Assembly: GCF_029626025.1 (NCBI RefSeq)
Contig: NZ_JARUBF010000001.1
Span: 1,736,001-1,800,000, forward strand
Direction of reading: 5' to 3'
Length of the DNA stretch: 64,000 nt
Source of the DNA: Solwaraspora sp. WMMD406
Lineage (GTDB): Bacteria; Actinomycetota; Actinomycetes; Mycobacteriales; Micromonosporaceae
Each line of letters begins with the position of its first letter. The stretch's first letter is position 1. Position numbers and translations under genes: made by a program. Under the pieces are notes generated by a model. It was not told where the DNA came from. It saw only the letters and a program-made list of their open reading frames with translations, and made no database searches. Below, one piece after another: positions 16,279 through 27,917 of this stretch.

Positions 16279-17268
16279 TCAGGTCACCGGATCCGCCACC
16301 CGCCGGTCGGCGTAGAGCGCGGTGAGCCGCGCGGCGGCGGCCCGCATCCGGTCGCGCAGCGCGGCCGGGGCGATCACCTCCACCTCCGGTCCCAACGCCT
16401 GCAGCTGCGTGTACGCCACCTCGGGGGACTCGACCGGCAGACGGGTCCGTACCCAGCCCTGACTGTCGGGCGGGTCGGCGGCGTCGACCGCCGCCTGGGC
16501 TGCCGGTGCCTCCACCGCCCACCGCAGCGCCCGCAACCCGGCCGGGCTCAGCCGTACGACGATCTCGTCGGCGAGCACCCGCCGGACGAACTCCCCCGAC
16601 CGGGCGGCCCAGAAGCCGGCCAGATCGAAGGCGGGCTCCCGATCGAAGCGCTGATCGGTGCGGGTCACCGCCCGCACCCGGTCCACCCGGTAGATCCGAT
16701 GGTCGCCGTCGACCCGGCCGACCAGATACCAGGTGCCGTTCTTCCACACCAGCCCGTACGGCTGGACGGTCCGGGTCACCTCGACGTCGCGCTGGTAGCG
16801 CAGCTCGACAACGAGGTCCCGCCAGGCCGCCCCGGCCAGCTCGGCCAGCAGCGGGGGCGGGTCGGCCTGGTGGAACCAGCCCGGAGCGTCCAGGTGGAAA
16901 CGCTGTCGGGCCTGGTCGGCCGCGTCGCGCAGCCCGGCCGGCAGGGCCGCCGTGACCTTGAGCTGCGCCACACCGAGCACGTCGGCGAGCCCCATCTCGG
17001 CGGCCGGTCCTGGCAGTCCGGACAGGAACAGCGTCTGCGCTTCGGCCCGGCTCAACCCGGTCAACCGGGTCCGGTAGCCGTCGAGCAGCCGGTATCCGCC
17101 GGCGCGTCCCTGATCGGCGTAGACCGGAACCCCGGCGGCGGACAACGCCAGCACGTCGCGGTAGATGGTGCGCACCGACACGTCCAGTTCGGCGGCGAGT
17201 TCGGCGGCGGTCATCACCTCCCTGGCCTGCAACAGCAGCACCAGGGAGATCAGCCGCGCCGCCCGCAC
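16279..17268 (-). CDS. HTH/WYL-domain transcriptional regulator
   Basis: A 329-residue regulator. The N-terminal DeoR-type winged helix (AAELAAELDVSVRTIYRDVLALSAAGVPVYADQGRAGGYRL, residues 20-62) is followed by the WYL core around 165-205 (LRYQRD, VQPYGLVWKNGTWYLVGRV, RVDRVRAV) and a C-terminal WCX-type extension. WYL domains bind ligands or nucleic acid and often control stress, DNA-damage or sugar genes. The target is not apparent. The nearest gene is the convergent SDR. Confidence 0.9.
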   Translation of the reverse strand: MRAARLISLVLLLQAREVMTAAELAAELDVSVRTIYRDVLALSAAGVPVYADQGRAGGYRLLDGYRTRLTGLSRAEAQTLFLSGLPGPAAEMGLADVLGVAQLKVTAALPAGLRDAADQARQRFHLDAPGWFHQADPPPLLAELAGAAWRDLVVELRYQRDVEVTRTVQPYGLVWKNGTWYLVGRVDGDHRIYRVDRVRAVTRTDQRFDREPAFDLAGFWAARSGEFVRRVLADEIVVRLSPAGLRALRWAVEAPAAQAAVDAADPPDSQGWVRTRLPVESPEVAYTQLQALGPEVEVIAPAALRDRMRAAAARLTALYADRRVADPVT

Positions 17269-17580
17269 CGGTCAGGCCCCGACCGGCAGTGCCGCACCGT
17301 CGGCCACGGTGAGCTGGTACGCCCGGTGCGGTGCCCAACCGGCGACGAGGCTGAACCGGTCGCCGCGGACGACGGTCTCCCGCCGCTCCACCGGGGTCGC
17401 GGCGATCCGGCCGGTGCGGACATCTGGGAGATGGCGGCGTTCCTGGAGAAGCGACCTCCCCGCTTCACGGGGCGATGACGCCGGGCCGAACCCGGTCGGC
17501 TCGACCGTCTTCAGCACAGTTTTGCGGCAATTGGTCGGACGGATGAGGCGCATCACGGCCGGACCGGCAAGGATTGCAAC
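17269..17580. other. Gap with a possible short gene remnant
   Basis: The 312 bp between the WYL gene start and the small gene at 17581. On the minus strand, 17272-17440 can be read as a coding-like tail (ERRETVVRGDRFSLVAGWAPHRAYQL ending PVGA and a stop), but no start or recognisable family accompanies it. I see no promoter that I would defend. Confidence 0.3.
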
Positions 17581-17799
17581 ATGAAGGTTCTCTTCCTGGG
17601 TGGCCCGTGGCATGAACAACGTCGCGAGGTGACCCCCCGCCGTCTCGCCGCTGCCGCGGACACTCTGCCCACGCAATACACGGTGCCGCTCCAGACCGGA
17701 GCTGAGCCCGTAACCTACACCCGTCGCTACGCCCGCAGCCAGGGCGAGCGGCTGCCGGTCTACGTCGCGCCCGACTATTCCGGCCCGGCCCGCGCCTGA
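17581..17799 (+). CDS. Small conserved-looking hypothetical protein
   Basis: A 72-residue protein with an AAGGA site 8 bp before the ATG and a strong hairpin just after the stop, so it looks like a genuine monocistronic gene. It opens MKVLFLGGPWHEQRREV and ends LPVYVAPDYSGPARA, with no membrane helix or cysteine. I do not recognise the family. Its expression unit is complete, which is the main reason to believe it. Confidence 0.6.
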   Translation: MKVLFLGGPWHEQRREVTPRRLAAAADTLPTQYTVPLQTGAEPVTYTRRYARSQGERLPVYVAPDYSGPARA

Positions 17800-17806
17800 G
17801 GTGCCC

Positions 17807-17853
17807 GGCGCGGCGGCCGGCGGAGCCGAGGAGGCTCCGCCGGCCACCGCGCC
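17807..17853 (+). terminator. Long hairpin terminator
   Basis: Near-perfect 21-bp arms (17807-17827 and 17833-17853) with a GAGGA loop, starting 8 bp after the stop at 17799. It lies between convergent genes and can serve both. Confidence 0.8.
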
Positions 17854-17885
17854 CCGGCCGTCCGATCGGTGATGCGAACAGCCGA

Positions 17886-18854
17886 TCACCGTGTGTCGTC
17901 GAGGCCTCGCAGCGGACCGGCCAGCTCGCGTTCGAAGAAGTCCAGGAACCCGTCGGGGTCCGGCCCGGCGTTCTGGAGCACGATGTGGTCGAACCCGGCG
18001 TCGACGTACGGGCGGACCGCCGCCAGGTGCACGGCCGGGTCCGGCCCGACGCTGAAGTGCTCGCGGATGTCGTCGGTGTCGACCATCGCCGAGGCGGCCT
18101 CGAAGTTGACCGGGTTCGGCAGTTCGCTCATCACCTTCCAGCCGGTCAGTGCCCAGCGGCTGGACTCCCACGCCGCCCGTACCGCCTGGTCCTCGTCGAC
18201 CGCCCAGGCGACGGGCACCTCGGCGTAGAGCGGACCTTTGCCGCCGGCCCGGTGGAAGTGGTCGACGATCGACGCCTTCGGTTCGGTGGCGAAGACCCCG
18301 TCGCCGAGTTCGGCGGCGAGGTGGGCCGACTCCGCGCCGCTGGCGGCCACCGCGATCGCCGGCGGCGTCTCCGGCAGGTCGAACACCCGCGCGTCGTCGA
18401 GCTGCAGGTGTTTTCCCTGGTACGACTGGTAGCCGCCGGACCAGAGCAACCTGATGATCTCCAGCGCTTCGCGGAGTCGTTCGTGTCGACCGTGCACGCT
18501 GGGAAACGGCTGGCCGGTGACGTGTTCGTTGAGCCGTTCACCGGCACCGACCCCGAGAGTGAACCGGCCGTCGGACAGTAGCGCCATGGTCGCCGCGGCC
18601 TGGGCGACGATCGCCGGGTGGTAGCGCAGGCTGGGGCAGGTGACGCCGGTGGCCAGCCCGATCCGCTCGGTACGGCTGGCGATCGCGCCGAGCACACTCC
18701 AGGTAAACGGCGAATGGCCCTGAGTGTCGAGCCAGGGGTGAAAGTGGTCGCTCATCTCGACGAAGTCGAAGCCGGCCTGTTCGGCCCGGACAGCCTGACG
18801 GATCAGTTCCTGCGGCCCGAACGCCTCGGTGGCGAGTTTGTAGCCGATCTGCAT
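17886..18854 (-). CDS. F420-dependent LLM-class oxidoreductase (G6PDH-like subgroup)
   Basis: A 322-residue luciferase-fold enzyme. MQIGYKLATEAFGP, FDFVEMSDHFHPW, GHSPFTWSVLGAIASRTERIGLATGVTCP and GRFTLGVGAGERLNEHV are characteristic of the F420-dependent glucose-6-phosphate-dehydrogenase-related subgroup common in actinobacteria. It transfers hydride between coenzyme F420 and an unknown substrate in the cytosol. Length is normal. It is a single gene with no clear pathway partner. Confidence 0.88.
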   Translation of the reverse strand: MQIGYKLATEAFGPQELIRQAVRAEQAGFDFVEMSDHFHPWLDTQGHSPFTWSVLGAIASRTERIGLATGVTCPSLRYHPAIVAQAAATMALLSDGRFTLGVGAGERLNEHVTGQPFPSVHGRHERLREALEIIRLLWSGGYQSYQGKHLQLDDARVFDLPETPPAIAVAASGAESAHLAAELGDGVFATEPKASIVDHFHRAGGKGPLYAEVPVAWAVDEDQAVRAAWESSRWALTGWKVMSELPNPVNFEAASAMVDTDDIREHFSVGPDPAVHLAAVRPYVDAGFDHIVLQNAGPDPDGFLDFFERELAGPLRGLDDTR

Positions 18855-18988
18855 CTGGCGCCTCCCCGGTAGTCGAATCGCCTGGTGAGCGACACCATCT
18901 GGTATCTCCGGCGCTGCTCGATATCGGCATACCCGGTGGCCATCGACCTATTCATGGTCGCCTCGGGCGGGGACCCGTGGCCGCCGGC

Positions 18989-19441
18989 TCACGGCAAGGC
19001 CCGCATCGGGTAGGCATCGGTGACCGGGGCCAGCGTGGGAATCTCCGACCAGCCGGACCAGCCGCTGTCGAGCACGATCTCGCCGCCGGTGTGGCGCAGC
19101 ATCGTCTCGGTGTCGAGCAGCACGACCGCCTCCGCCGGGTACGCCCGCAGCAAGGCGAGCGCCGCGTCGACGACCTCGTACGCCTCGCGGTCGGCGTGTC
19201 CGGGTGGGTCGTCGATCGCTCGTACCTGGAACAGCACGCCCAGCCGGGGCTGGTCGACGCCGGCGTGCTGGCCGGACTCGATGTCTTCCGGGTCGTCGGC
19301 CTGCCACGCGGTCGCGGTCAGGGTGTCGCCTCGGGCGAGGCCGAACCGGGTACGGTCGGCGCCGAGCAGGTGGGCCAGCAGGCTGAGAGCCTGTTCCGGG
19401 GTCACGTCCGCCGCGCTGTGCAGCCAGTAGTCGTCAGCCAT
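18989..19441 (-). CDS. SitI3-like immunity protein
   Basis: A 150-residue acidic protein (DDPEDIESGQHAGVDQP, YEVVDAALALLRAYPAEAVVLLDTETMLRHTGGEIVLDS) that resembles the SitI3 family of immunity proteins. Its ATG follows the stop of the nuclease toxin gene with no spacer, a standard toxin-immunity arrangement. It should bind and neutralise the neighbouring toxin. The SitI3 assignment is from memory of family features and is moderately sure. Confidence 0.7.
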   Translation of the reverse strand: MADDYWLHSAADVTPEQALSLLAHLLGADRTRFGLARGDTLTATAWQADDPEDIESGQHAGVDQPRLGVLFQVRAIDDPPGHADREAYEVVDAALALLRAYPAEAVVLLDTETMLRHTGGEIVLDSGWSGWSEIPTLAPVTDAYPMRALP

Positions 19442-20179
19442 CTAGAACTCCCGCCGCCATGGATCGAGGAGAACAACCTGACTTCTTATGACGGCAATGA
19501 CTTCTTGGAGACCATTTACCGGTTTGCTGCGTAGGCGGTCCTGGATTTCGGCTATTGTGACCGGACATTCGTCGAGGTTGAGGATGATGCGTTCGGCTTG
19601 GCCGTTTCGCACCTTGTCGCTGATCTTGTTGCGTATCTCGTCCGGGTTCGCGGTGGTCGGCGCGTAGCAGTCGAAATACCGTCCTTCAACCAGGTAATCG
19701 GGATGCTTGCCGTTTTCCCGGCCCTTCGGGTTCTGCTCGATCTGATAGCCGTAGGCGGCGAGGAGGGCGGCGCTGTCGTTTTCCCGGTGATGGCCGCGCT
19801 GGGGTTTGCGGGTACGGGCGCCGGCCCGCTCGCCGGTTGGTGGTCGCGGGGTGCCGGCGTGCGAGGGCAGCGTCGGGACGTGGAACGGCGGGATCGCTCG
19901 GGCGGCGTGCGGCAGCGGTATCCCGAGCGAGTGGCAGTATTCCTCGATGGCTCGGATCGCCGCCGTACCCAGGGTATAGGCGGCGCCGAGTCGGTCGACG
20001 GCGGCTCCGGTGTCGGCGACCGTGGCCGCGACCTCACCGCTGCGGGTCCCGTGCGTCGAATGCAGGAAACGATGTTGAGCGCGGGTCAGCTCGAACGCCG
20101 TGCCCATGATGTGAGCGCCGGTGGCCGACAGTTGGCTTATCACGTCGTCGATAGCGCGACCAAGACGATCCACCGTCAT
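19442..20179 (-). CDS. Small toxin with CdiA-type C-terminal nuclease domain
   Basis: A 245-residue protein started at the ATG at 20179. Residues 1-95 are a helical domain (RLGRAIDDVISQLSATGAHIMGTAFELTRAQHRFL) of the size and character of type VII (WXG/LXG-like) trafficking domains. A Pro/Arg-rich hinge follows. Residues 130-245 (ALLAAYGYQIEQNPKG, HPDYLVEGRYFDCYAPTT, IRNKISDKVRNGQAERIILNL) match the CdiA C-terminal tRNA-nuclease toxin fold, with the expected Asp/Glu and Lys residues (HPDY, FDCY, ISDK). It is likely a compact polymorphic toxin exported by an ESX-type pathway encoded elsewhere. The immunity gene follows directly. Confidence 0.8.
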   Translation of the reverse strand: MTVDRLGRAIDDVISQLSATGAHIMGTAFELTRAQHRFLHSTHGTRSGEVAATVADTGAAVDRLGAAYTLGTAAIRAIEEYCHSLGIPLPHAARAIPPFHVPTLPSHAGTPRPPTGERAGARTRKPQRGHHRENDSAALLAAYGYQIEQNPKGRENGKHPDYLVEGRYFDCYAPTTANPDEIRNKISDKVRNGQAERIILNLDECPVTIAEIQDRLRSKPVNGLQEVIAVIRSQVVLLDPWRREF

Positions 20180-20237
20180 TGCGCCAGCCCGCAAGCGACG
20201 GTGGGTGCCATGGTGGTTACTTTACGCAAGAGGGGTC

Positions 20238-20245
20238 TGGTAGGG
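20238..20245 (+). repeat. IS66 target-site duplication, left copy
   Basis: TGGTAGGG immediately precedes the left inverted repeat. The identical octamer follows the right inverted repeat at 21767-21774. An 8-bp duplication is the IS66-family norm. Confidence 0.9.
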
Positions 20246-21766
20246 GTGACTGGATAGGTTCCTGATCCCGGTGGTGCTGTCTGCTGTGGAGGCTGGTAGG
20301 TTGACCAGCCATGCCCGCCGATCCGCCGCCGTCGTATGACGAGCTGCTGGCGTTGAACGCCGGGCTGGCAGCACGGCTGGAGCAGGCGCTGACGCGGATC
20401 GCTGAGCTTGAGGCCCGGTTGAAGCAGTCGTCTGCCAACTCGTCGAAACCGCCGTCGAGCGACGGGCTGGCCAAACCGGCGCCGAAGTCGCTGCGGGGCC
20501 GTTCGGGTCGCCGGCCGGGCCGTCCCACCGGCGGCGAGGGCACCACCCTGTCCCAGGTGGCGGATCCGGACGTGATCGTCCGGCATGTGCCGGACACCTG
20601 TGGCGGCTGCGGAGGCGGCCTGACCGACCCGGCCGAGGTGACGGTCACCCGCCGGCAGGTGTTCGACATCCCCCAGCCTCGGGTCGTGGTGACCGAGCAC
20701 CAGATCGTCACCGTCGCCTGCCGGTGCGGGCACCACACCACCGCCGCGACACCCGTCGGGGCCACCGCGCCCGCCGTCTACGGACCACGGATCGCCGCGA
20801 TCGGCGTCTACCTGCTCCACGGACAGTTCCTGTCCATCGGCCGCACCGCCGACGCGATCCGTGACCTGTTCGGCCTGCCCGTCGCGGCGGCCACCATCAC
20901 CGCCTGGGTCACCCGCACCGCCCTCGGCGTCATCGACACGGTGCTCCCCGTCATCCGTGACCGCGTCCGACACGCCCCGGTCGCGCACTTCGACGAGACC
21001 GGCATGCGCGTCGACGGCCGCCTCGCCTGGCTGCACTCCGCCTCCACACCCACCGACGTGCTCCTCACCGTGCACCGCCGGCGCGGCACCGCCGGAATGG
21101 ACGACGCCGGCGTGCTGCCCGCCTTCACCGGCACCGCCGTGCACGACGCGTGGGCCCCGTACGACACCTACACCGACGCGGTCCACGCCCTGTGCAACGC
21201 CCACGTGCTGCGGGAACTGGTCTACGTGGTCGACACCGCCACCGGACAGGTCGCCGACCTCGCCGGCCAGGCCGCCGCGGCCCTGCGGCAACTGAACCAC
21301 CTGACGGTCACGGCCCGCGCCGACGGCGGTGAACCCGACCCGGCCGACCTCGCCGAACAGACCCACCTGCTGCGCTCGGCCGTCGTACTCGGCGCCGAGG
21401 CCACCGCCGACCGCACCGACAAGCTGCACCGCAAGTACCACGCCCTGTTCGTGCGGCTACGGGACCGACGCGCCGACTACCTGCGGTTCCTCACCGACCC
21501 GGCCGTCCCGTTCGACAACAACCCGGCCGAGCGGACCATCCGCATGCCGAAACTCCGGATCAAGGTCTCCGGCAGTATGCGCACCATGACCGGAGCCGAA
21601 CACTTCGCCGCGATCCGCAGCTACACCGCCACCGCCACCCGACACGGCATCAACATGCTCGACGCACTCACCCGAGCCGCCGCCGGCAGCCCCTGGATTC
21701 CCACAACCACCTGACCCACCTCGCGCGCTTGCGGTATTCCAAGGTCCCACGCACCTATCCAGTCAC
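20246..21766 (+). mobile_element. Complete IS66-family insertion sequence
   Basis: A 1,521-bp element bounded by the 14-bp inverted repeats GTGACTGGATAGGT (20246-20259) and ACCTATCCAGTCAC (21753-21766), flanked by the 8-bp duplication TGGTAGGG. It carries a single transposase gene and lacks the tnpA and tnpB accessory genes of classical IS66, as in the single-ORF subgroup. Intact ends and duplications suggest recent insertion. It separates the toxin-immunity pair from whatever originally lay upstream. Confidence 0.93.
20311..21714 (+). CDS. IS66-family transposase (TnpC-like)
   Basis: A 467-residue transposase. It has an N-terminal coiled coil (LAARLEQALTRIAELEARLKQ), a basic SSKPPSSDG and GRPTGG stretch, a zinc-finger region (CGGCGGG, CRCG), then the DDE catalytic core with Asp in VAHFDETGM and HDAWAPYD and Glu in NNPAERTIRM, the typical C-terminal IS66 signature. 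It is full length and open, so it should be active. Confidence 0.95.
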   Translation: MPADPPPSYDELLALNAGLAARLEQALTRIAELEARLKQSSANSSKPPSSDGLAKPAPKSLRGRSGRRPGRPTGGEGTTLSQVADPDVIVRHVPDTCGGCGGGLTDPAEVTVTRRQVFDIPQPRVVVTEHQIVTVACRCGHHTTAATPVGATAPAVYGPRIAAIGVYLLHGQFLSIGRTADAIRDLFGLPVAAATITAWVTRTALGVIDTVLPVIRDRVRHAPVAHFDETGMRVDGRLAWLHSASTPTDVLLTVHRRRGTAGMDDAGVLPAFTGTAVHDAWAPYDTYTDAVHALCNAHVLRELVYVVDTATGQVADLAGQAAAALRQLNHLTVTARADGGEPDPADLAEQTHLLRSAVVLGAEATADRTDKLHRKYHALFVRLRDRRADYLRFLTDPAVPFDNNPAERTIRMPKLRIKVSGSMRTMTGAEHFAAIRSYTATATRHGINMLDALTRAAAGSPWIPTTT

Positions 21767-21774
21767 TGGTAGGG
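21767..21774 (+). repeat. IS66 target-site duplication, right copy
   Basis: TGGTAGGG, identical to 20238-20245. Removing the element and one copy restores a continuous intergenic sequence upstream of the toxin gene. No long frame is restored. Confidence 0.9.
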
Positions 21775-21913
21775 AAGTGATCGGAGGGCGGGATCTCGGT
21801 CGAGGCCTACAACTCTCGACATCGCGTACGGTGGCCGGACGAATTGTCGGTGATCCATGTCACCCATGGAAATTCCGCCGCTGGAAGATGGGCGCTGGAA
21901 GGCGGGCGCCGCC

Positions 21914-23245
21914 TCATCCTCGACGGACATCGCCCCAGCCGGGTTCCCGGGTCAGCACCAGGGCACTGTTGAACCCGTCGAAGCCCCGGGCGGTCACCAG
22001 CGCCGCCCGACCGGCGACTTCCGTCGGAGACCGGACGAAGTCGAGGTCACAACCAGGTGCCGGGCGGCGCGGCGCGGCGGTCGGCGGCAGCAGCCGGTGT
22101 CGCAGCGCCAACAACGCGGTCGCCACGTCGAGCGCGGCGCTGCCCTGATGTGCCCGCCCGGTCAACGGCTTCTGCGTCGTCACCGGCGGCAGATGCGGCC
22201 CACACACGGCCCGCAACGCGCGGACCTCGGCGGCGTCGAAGCGGGGTACGCCGAGCGCGTCCGGGAAGCAGACGTCGATCTGGTCCGGCCGCACGTCGGC
22301 CGCGGCCAACGCGAGCCGCATCGCCCGGGCGTACTGCCCGACGTCACCACCGGCGTGCCGGCCGGTGTGCGCCGCGTCGTGACTGGCCCCCCAGCCGGAG
22401 ACCTCCCCGTAGATCACCGGTGCCCCACGGGCCAGCGCGTGGCCGAGCTCCTCGACCACCAACACCGCGCCACCCTCGCCGGGCAGGTATCCGCCGGCGT
22501 CGACGTCGAACGGCAGGTACGCACGCTCGGGGTCGGTGCCGGTGCTGAGCAGGCCGTTACGCATCTGGCAGGCCAACGCGTACGGGCTCAACGCGCACTC
22601 GGTCGCGCCGGCCAGCACCACGTCCGCGCCCCGGCGAATGGTCCGGGCCGCGTGAGCCAGGCTGTCCAGCCCGCCGGCGGCCTCGGCGACCAGCACGCCA
22701 CACGCTCCCTTGAACTGGTGGGCGATGGACAGCTGGCCGACGCTGGCCGCGTAGAACCAGGCGATCGACTGGTACGCCCCGACGGTGCGGGCCGGTCGGC
22801 TCCACAGCCGTTGCAGCTCCCGCTGACCGAACAGATTGCCACCCGAGTTGCTGGCCAACGCCACCGCGTACCGGTCCGGGTCCGTCGCCGTGGGCGGCAG
22901 TGCGGCGTCGTCCAACGCCAGCCGGGTGCCGGCGAACGCCAGATGCGTCCACCGGTCGGTCTGCACCGTCCGGCGGTTGTCCGTCCACTCCAGAGCATCG
23001 AAGTCGCTGACCTCGCCGGCCAGGGTCACCTCGTACGGATCGGCGTCGAACAGGCTGATCCGGCCGGTGCGTACCTGCCCGGCGAGGGTCGCCTTCCAAT
23101 GCTGGCCGACCCCGATCCCGGTCGGTGCCACCACCCCGATCCCGGTGACGACCGCCCGTCGGATCCCGTCCGCCGCCGTCCGTCGGTCGGCGCTGTCCGC
23201 CGGCTGTCCGTCGGTGCTGCCGGCCGGCCGTCGGTCGGCGTTCAC
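21914..23245 (-). CDS. Type II PKS chain-length factor (KS-beta)
   Basis: A 443-residue ketosynthase-fold protein starting at the GTG at 23245, which overlaps the KS-alpha stop (GTGA). The fold is clear ([55 protein letters not shown]). The active-site cysteine is absent. The usual glutamine of chain-length factors (AEQAGG) is replaced by alanine, reading VAEAAGG at about 186-192. It pairs with KS-alpha to set polyketide length. It is the last gene of the leftward cluster, and beyond it lie 140 bp of gap and the IS66 element. Confidence 0.93.
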   Translation of the reverse strand: MNADRRPAGSTDGQPADSADRRTAADGIRRAVVTGIGVVAPTGIGVGQHWKATLAGQVRTGRISLFDADPYEVTLAGEVSDFDALEWTDNRRTVQTDRWTHLAFAGTRLALDDAALPPTATDPDRYAVALASNSGGNLFGQRELQRLWSRPARTVGAYQSIAWFYAASVGQLSIAHQFKGACGVLVAEAAGGLDSLAHAARTIRRGADVVLAGATECALSPYALACQMRNGLLSTGTDPERAYLPFDVDAGGYLPGEGGAVLVVEELGHALARGAPVIYGEVSGWGASHDAAHTGRHAGGDVGQYARAMRLALAAADVRPDQIDVCFPDALGVPRFDAAEVRALRAVCGPHLPPVTTQKPLTGRAHQGSAALDVATALLALRHRLLPPTAAPRRPAPGCDLDFVRSPTEVAGRAALVTARGFDGFNSALVLTREPGWGDVRRG

Positions 23246-24521
23246 CGCTGACCCCGCTCCGGGCGGGCGAACACCATGGCCGACTGGAACCCGCCGAAGC
23301 CGCTGCCGACCGAGAGCGCGACGTCGACCGGCAGTTCGCGGGCGACGTTCGGCACGTAGTCGAGGTCGCACTCGGGGTCGCGGGTCGACCAATTGGCGGT
23401 CGGTGGCACCACCCCGTGTGCCATCGCGAGCGCGCAGGCGGCCATTTCGATGGAGCCGATCGCGCCGAGCGAGTGGCCCACCATCGACTTGATCGAGCTG
23501 ATTGGCACCTGGTACGCCGCCTCGCCAAGGGCCCGTTTGAACGCTGCGGTCTCGTGCCGGTCGTTCTGCCTGGTTCCGGAGCCGTGCGCGCTGACGTAGG
23601 AGACGTCGTCGGGATGGAGCCGTGCCTGATTCATCGCATCGCGGATGGCCGCCGCCATCTCGATGCCGTCCGGCCGTAACCCGGTCATGTGGTAGCCGTT
23701 GCTGCGGGTGGCGTACCCGGCCAGCTCGCAGTAGATCCGGGCGTCCCGCTGTCGGGCGTGGTCGAGTTCCTCCAGCACCAGCACGGCCGCTCCTTCGGCC
23801 AGGACGAATCCGTGCCGGTTGTCGTCGAACGGGCGGGAAGCGTGGGCCGGATCGGCGTTGTCCGGGGTGGTCGCCTTGATCGCGTCGAACGAGGCGAGCG
23901 TCACCGGTGAGATCGGCGAGTCTGCCGCGCCGGCCAGCATGACGTCGGCGTCACCGTCCACGATCAGCTGATGGGCGTAGCCGATCGCGTCGATGCCGGA
24001 CGTGCAGCCGGTGGAGATCACCTGCGCCGGGCCGTGCCAACCGTGCCGGCAGGCGACGTCCGCCGCCAGGCTGCTGGGCACCAGCGCCTGATACAGGTAC
24101 GGCGTGGTGCAGTCCGGATCCACCAACCAGCGCGCGCCGCTGTCACTGGCCACGACGTACTCCTCTTCGAGGGCCATCGTGCCGCCGACCGCCGAGCCGA
24201 GGGCGACTCCGGCCCGGTTCCGACCGGCGTCGGTCAGGTCGAGGCCGGCGTCGGTGATCGCCTCGATCGAGCAGGCGAGGGCGAACTGCACGTACCGGTC
24301 GGCGCGGCGTCGCTCCCGTACGGTGAGCCCGGCGCGGACCGGGTCGAAGTCGCATTCGGCCGCGATCTGCGACCGGAACGGTGCCGGGTCGAAGAAGGTG
24401 ATCCGGCGGGTGGCGGTCCGGCCGGCGGTGATCGTCGCCCAGAAGTCGTCGCGGGTGACCCCGCCGGGGGCCACCACCCCGATACCGGTCACCACCGTAC
24501 GTCGGGGTGCGCGGGCGGACC

Positions 24522-24525
<4 letters not shown>
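23242..24525 (-). CDS. Type II PKS ketosynthase (KS-alpha)
   Basis: A 427-residue beta-ketoacyl synthase. The catalytic Cys174 is in STGCTSG, His314 in SAHGSGT, Lys346 in SSIKSMVG and His351 in VGHSLG. It condenses malonyl units on the acyl carrier protein as a heterodimer with KS-beta. The start overlaps the cupin gene stop by 4 bp (ATGA). Length and motifs are canonical for minimal aromatic PKS and for spore-pigment synthases. Confidence 0.96.
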
Positions 24526-27317
<2,792 letters not shown>

Positions 27318-27329
27318 CGGTACGCCTCC

Positions 27330-27917
27330 TCAGCCAGGGTCCAGCGTGATCAGGGGTTGGTCGTACTCGACCGGCGTGCCGTCGGCGACGAGCACCGCGG
27401 CCACCACCCCGGACCGGTCGCAGGCGATCTCGTTCATCAACTTCATCGCTTCGACGATCCCGATCACCTGACCGGGGCGCAGCCGGTCGCCGACGGCGAC
27501 GAACGGCTGGCCACCCGGTTCGGCGGCCCGATAGAAGGTGCCGACGATCGGCGAGCGGACCTGCGGGCGCGTCTCGGCCTGGTCGCCACCGTGTCCGTTG
27601 TGCTGACCAGGGCCGTGCCCGGTGTCCCGAGCAGGGATCTGGTCGGGACCCGGCGGGGCGCTCCGATCAGGTGTCCGCTGCTGTGCCCCGTCAGTGGGTA
27701 CGGCCGGCGACCCGTCTCCGGGTCCGACGTCCGGACGCCCCACCACGGCTGGGTCGTGCCATTCGATCTCGATCACCGTCTCGCCGTGCCGTACCTGGAT
27801 CCGGCGTAACGGTCCGGTGAGCCCGCCGACCAACGCGTGGGTCTGTTCCGCGAGCCGGCGAAGCTGACCGGTGAGTTCCGCCGGTGCCGGGGCATCGTTC
27901 GTGGGCGCGTCGGGCAT
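27330..27917 (-). CDS. accB: Biotin carboxyl carrier protein
   Basis: A 195-residue protein starting at the ATG at 27917, overlapping the accDA stop by one base (ATGA). The C-terminal biotinyl domain has the biotin-accepting lysine in VEAMKLMNE, with SPIVGTFYRA at its start. The N-terminal 65 residues form the helical AccB lead (LTGQLRRLAEQTHALV), followed by a Pro/Gly/His-rich linker. It carries carboxybiotin between AccC and AccDA. Confidence 0.95.
   Translation of the reverse strand: MPDAPTNDAPAPAELTGQLRRLAEQTHALVGGLTGPLRRIQVRHGETVIEIEWHDPAVVGRPDVGPGDGSPAVPTDGAQQRTPDRSAPPGPDQIPARDTGHGPGQHNGHGGDQAETRPQVRSPIVGTFYRAAEPGGQPFVAVGDRLRPGQVIGIVEAMKLMNEIACDRSGVVAAVLVADGTPVEYDQPLITLDPG

Noticed and set aside
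16506-16955. Plus-strand Pro/Arg frames across the WYL gene
   Set aside because: Composition-driven antisense frames with no domain or ribosome-binding site.
20176-20245. Possible gene split by IS66, ending MAPTVACGLAQ next to the toxin start
   Set aside because: Removing the IS and one duplication gives only a short frame with a TAG soon upstream and no start, so no broken gene is restored.
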